From Actinomycetota bacterium (GTDB taxonomy: Bacteria > Actinomycetota > Actinomycetes > Nanopelagicales > Nanopelagicaceae): DNA of 6,085 nucleotides. Shown piece after piece: positions 4,798 to 6,085 of this stretch (the stretch's first letter is position 1; each line of letters starts with the position of its first letter). Under the pieces are notes generated by a model. The model had not been told where the DNA came from. It saw nothing but the letters and a program-made list of their open reading frames with translations, and did no database searches. Position numbers and translations under genes: made by a program. The DNA lies in assembly GCA_947381255.1 (NCBI GenBank), contig CANCUC010000053.1, positions 1 to 6,085 on the forward strand, in the 5' to 3' direction.

Positions 4798-5037
4798 ATG
4801 ACCCATCCGCTCGCCTCACAGGTTGTAATCACACGCGCGGCGACCGCGCACGCAACCTCCAGCGCCTTTGCTGCGCTGATCTGGTGGGCAGTTCCCGTGG
4901 TGCTGGTGAGTGTGGCGATTGGATATGTCGTTTGGACATCTAAGTACAAAGATAAGTTCCAAAACGAGACGAATCGCTCGGTAGATAAGTTCAACCTCTT
5001 CCAACAGACTCTGCGGGGGCCTGATTCCGAGCACTAG
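4798..5037 (+). CDS. Small single-pass membrane protein, function unknown
   Basis: A 79-residue protein: a polar, Ala/Thr-rich N-terminus, one transmembrane segment at about 25-46 (AALIWWAVPVVLVSVAIGYVVW), then a basic-amphipathic tail beginning TSKYKDKFQNETNRSVDKFNLFQQTLR. The positive residues just after the helix predict that the tail faces the cytoplasm. I do not recognise a named family, although short membrane proteins with a VVW-x-KYK-x-KF tail next to UPF0182 genes are familiar in actinobacteria. No Shine-Dalgarno is visible at the ATG; the proposed promoter leaves a very short leader. It stops 9 nt before the UPF0182 gene, so the two are very likely co-transcribed. In mycobacteria this place holds a PDZ/Lon-like protease gene (recalled), which is absent here. 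A reading on the opposite strand (4816-5121) is rejected as a shadow. Confidence 0.75.
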   Translation: MTHPLASQVVITRAATAHATSSAFAALIWWAVPVVLVSVAIGYVVWTSKYKDKFQNETNRSVDKFNLFQQTLRGPDSEH

Positions 5038-5046
5038 AGTATTTCC

Positions 5047-6085
5047 ATGAGTTCTTTCCAATTTCCCAATAACCCTTTTAATACCCCGCGGCCTCCACGC
5101 CCTCCTCGCGAGCCAGGGCAACGCGGCGGAATAGGTCCCTTCGGTTATGTGATCATCGCTTTGATCGTGATCATCGCCATCTTGGTCTCGCTCACCGGTT
5201 TCTATACCGATCTCTTATGGTTCCGCTCAGTTAGCTTTACTAGCGTATGGAGCAAGACTCTCTTCACCAAGATTGAACTCTTTATTGCATTTGGTTTAAT
5301 CACCTCAGCCTTTGTCACAACAAATATTGCGTTGGCCTATCGCCGGCGTCCCATCTATGTTCCGATTTCAGTGGAGCCAGATAATTTAGAGCGCTACCGC
5401 GGACAGATTGAACCCATCAAGAAGTATGTGTTGGCCGCAATCGCAGTAGTGATCTTCTGGTTTGCTGGAACTTCTGGTTCAAAGCTCTGGGAGACCTGGC
5501 TGCAATTTAAGAACTCAACTCCATTTGGAACAAAAGATGCCCAGTTCCATCTCGATATCTCCTTCTTCGCCTTTAAGTTGCCGATGTATGAATCGCTCAT
5601 TGGCTGGGCGATCTCAACAATTCTTATCTCGCTTATCGCAACCGCAGGTATGCATTACGTCTATGGCGGAATTCGCCCTCAGGTAAGTCAAGATCGCACA
5701 ACTGTTGCGGCCCGCGTTCAACTCTCAGTTCTACTTGGAGTGCTTGTACTGATTAAGGCAGTGGCATATTGGTTCGATCGCTATGACCTGGCCCTTCACC
5801 AAGGCAATCTCTTCACAGGTCTTGGCTACACAGATGTAAATGCACTGCTTCCAGCTAAATCAATCTTGGCGGGTATCGCGGTTATCTGTGCCCTTCTCTT
5901 CTTTGCCAACATCATCCGTCGCTCATGGGTACTTCCAGCAGCAGGCGTTGTTTTGATGGTTGTCTCTTCACTCTTGATTGCAGGTATCGACCCTGCCTTT
6001 ATCCAGCAATTCACCGTGAAGCCAAGTGAATCTAATAAAGAGGCTCCATATATTCAGCGCAACATTAACGCGACCAGAGCCGCAT
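5047..6085 (+). CDS. UPF0182 family integral membrane protein, N-terminal part
   Basis: ATG 5047 opens a frame that stays open to the window edge (346 codons), so the 3' end is missing; family members are about 900-1000 residues. A proline/arginine-rich N-terminus (1-32) precedes about seven predicted membrane helices, near 33-55, 74-97, 127-141, 183-206, 226-242, 273-289 and 295-313. The family signatures are FYTDLLWF (52-59) just after helix 1, the LAYRRRP loop (96-102) followed by LERYR (114-118), and EAPYIQRNINATRAA (332-346), the conserved start of the large extracytoplasmic domain. The function of UPF0182 (PF03699; Rv3193c type) is unknown. The gene follows the small membrane-protein gene by 9 nt and lacks a clear ribosome site, suggesting translational coupling or partnership. 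Length and domain order look normal. Confidence 0.92.
   Translation, partial: MSSFQFPNNPFNTPRPPRPPREPGQRGGIGPFGYVIIALIVIIAILVSLTGFYTDLLWFRSVSFTSVWSKTLFTKIELFIAFGLITSAFVTTNIALAYRRRPIYVPISVEPDNLERYRGQIEPIKKYVLAAIAVVIFWFAGTSGSKLWETWLQFKNSTPFGTKDAQFHLDISFFAFKLPMYESLIGWAISTILISLIATAGMHYVYGGIRPQVSQDRTTVAARVQLSVLLGVLVLIKAVAYWFDRYDLALHQGNLFTGLGYTDVNALLPAKSILAGIAVICALLFFANIIRRSWVLPAAGVVLMVVSSLLIAGIDPAFIQQFTVKPSESNKEAPYIQRNINATRAA

Noticed and set aside
4571..4801. A 76-codon plus-strand frame crossing the DUF2342 start.
   Set aside because: It overlaps the DUF2342 coding start and promoter region and shows no protein features.
4816..5121. A 101-codon minus-strand frame covering the small membrane-protein gene.
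   Set aside because: Cys/Arg-rich with no motif; the plus-strand frame has a clean transmembrane helix and fits the operon.
5394..6014. Frames within the UPF0182 region (5394-5600, 5462-5686, 5826-6014).
   Set aside because: All lie inside the open UPF0182 frame, which carries family signatures throughout.
1..6085. CRISPR array, insertion sequence, tRNA, rRNA or phage genes.
   Set aside because: No regularly spaced repeats, transposase, terminal repeats or RNA-gene signatures were seen on either strand.

Overview
The window reads as ordinary chromosome of a moderate-GC actinobacterium. The evidence is a WhiB7-type regulator, an actinobacterial DUF5679 zinc ribbon, a DUF2342/Rv3195-type protein and a UPF0182 membrane protein, in an order that (from memory) matches the mycobacterial block Rv3198c (uvrD2) to Rv3193c (UPF0182). 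GC looks close to 50 % by eye, GTG and TTG starts are used, and gaps are short. That would fit a freshwater or marine small-genome lineage such as Nanopelagicales (acI), but this placement is inference.

Layout: 1-174 (+) is the C-terminal end of a UvrD/PcrA-type helicase. 175-551 is a long regulatory leader with a 54-codon upstream ORF, an antiterminator and a strong intrinsic terminator. It precedes 552-935 (+), a WhiB7-like iron-sulfur transcription factor. 950-1999 or 2077 (-) is a ThiF/E1-like protein of the orphan TOMM type, convergent with whiB7. 2168-2326 (-) is a 52-residue DUF5679 zinc ribbon, with a strong minus-strand terminator between it and the ThiF gene. 2532-3167 (-) is a YgjP/DUF45-type metallopeptidase. 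3168-3367 holds a cluster of DnaA-box-like 9-mers and a plus-strand hairpin ending in a T-run, which could be a free-standing small RNA of about 80 nt. 3368-4651 (-) is the DUF2342 protein, whose expected histidine pair is absent. 4798-5037 (+) is a small single-pass membrane protein, followed 9 nt later by a UPF0182 protein (5047 to the window end, incomplete).

Functionally, helicase, WhiB7 and the two metallopeptidase-family genes form a conserved neighbourhood rather than a visible single pathway. The best-supported regulatory system is the whiB7 leader. The end of the upstream ORF can pair with the left arm of the terminator, so ribosome stalling in the ORF would let whiB7 be transcribed. 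That is the expected logic of a translation-inhibitor-sensing attenuator. The least explained element is the plus-strand hairpin at 3269-3347, which has a promoter-like sequence at the right distance and no gene behind it.
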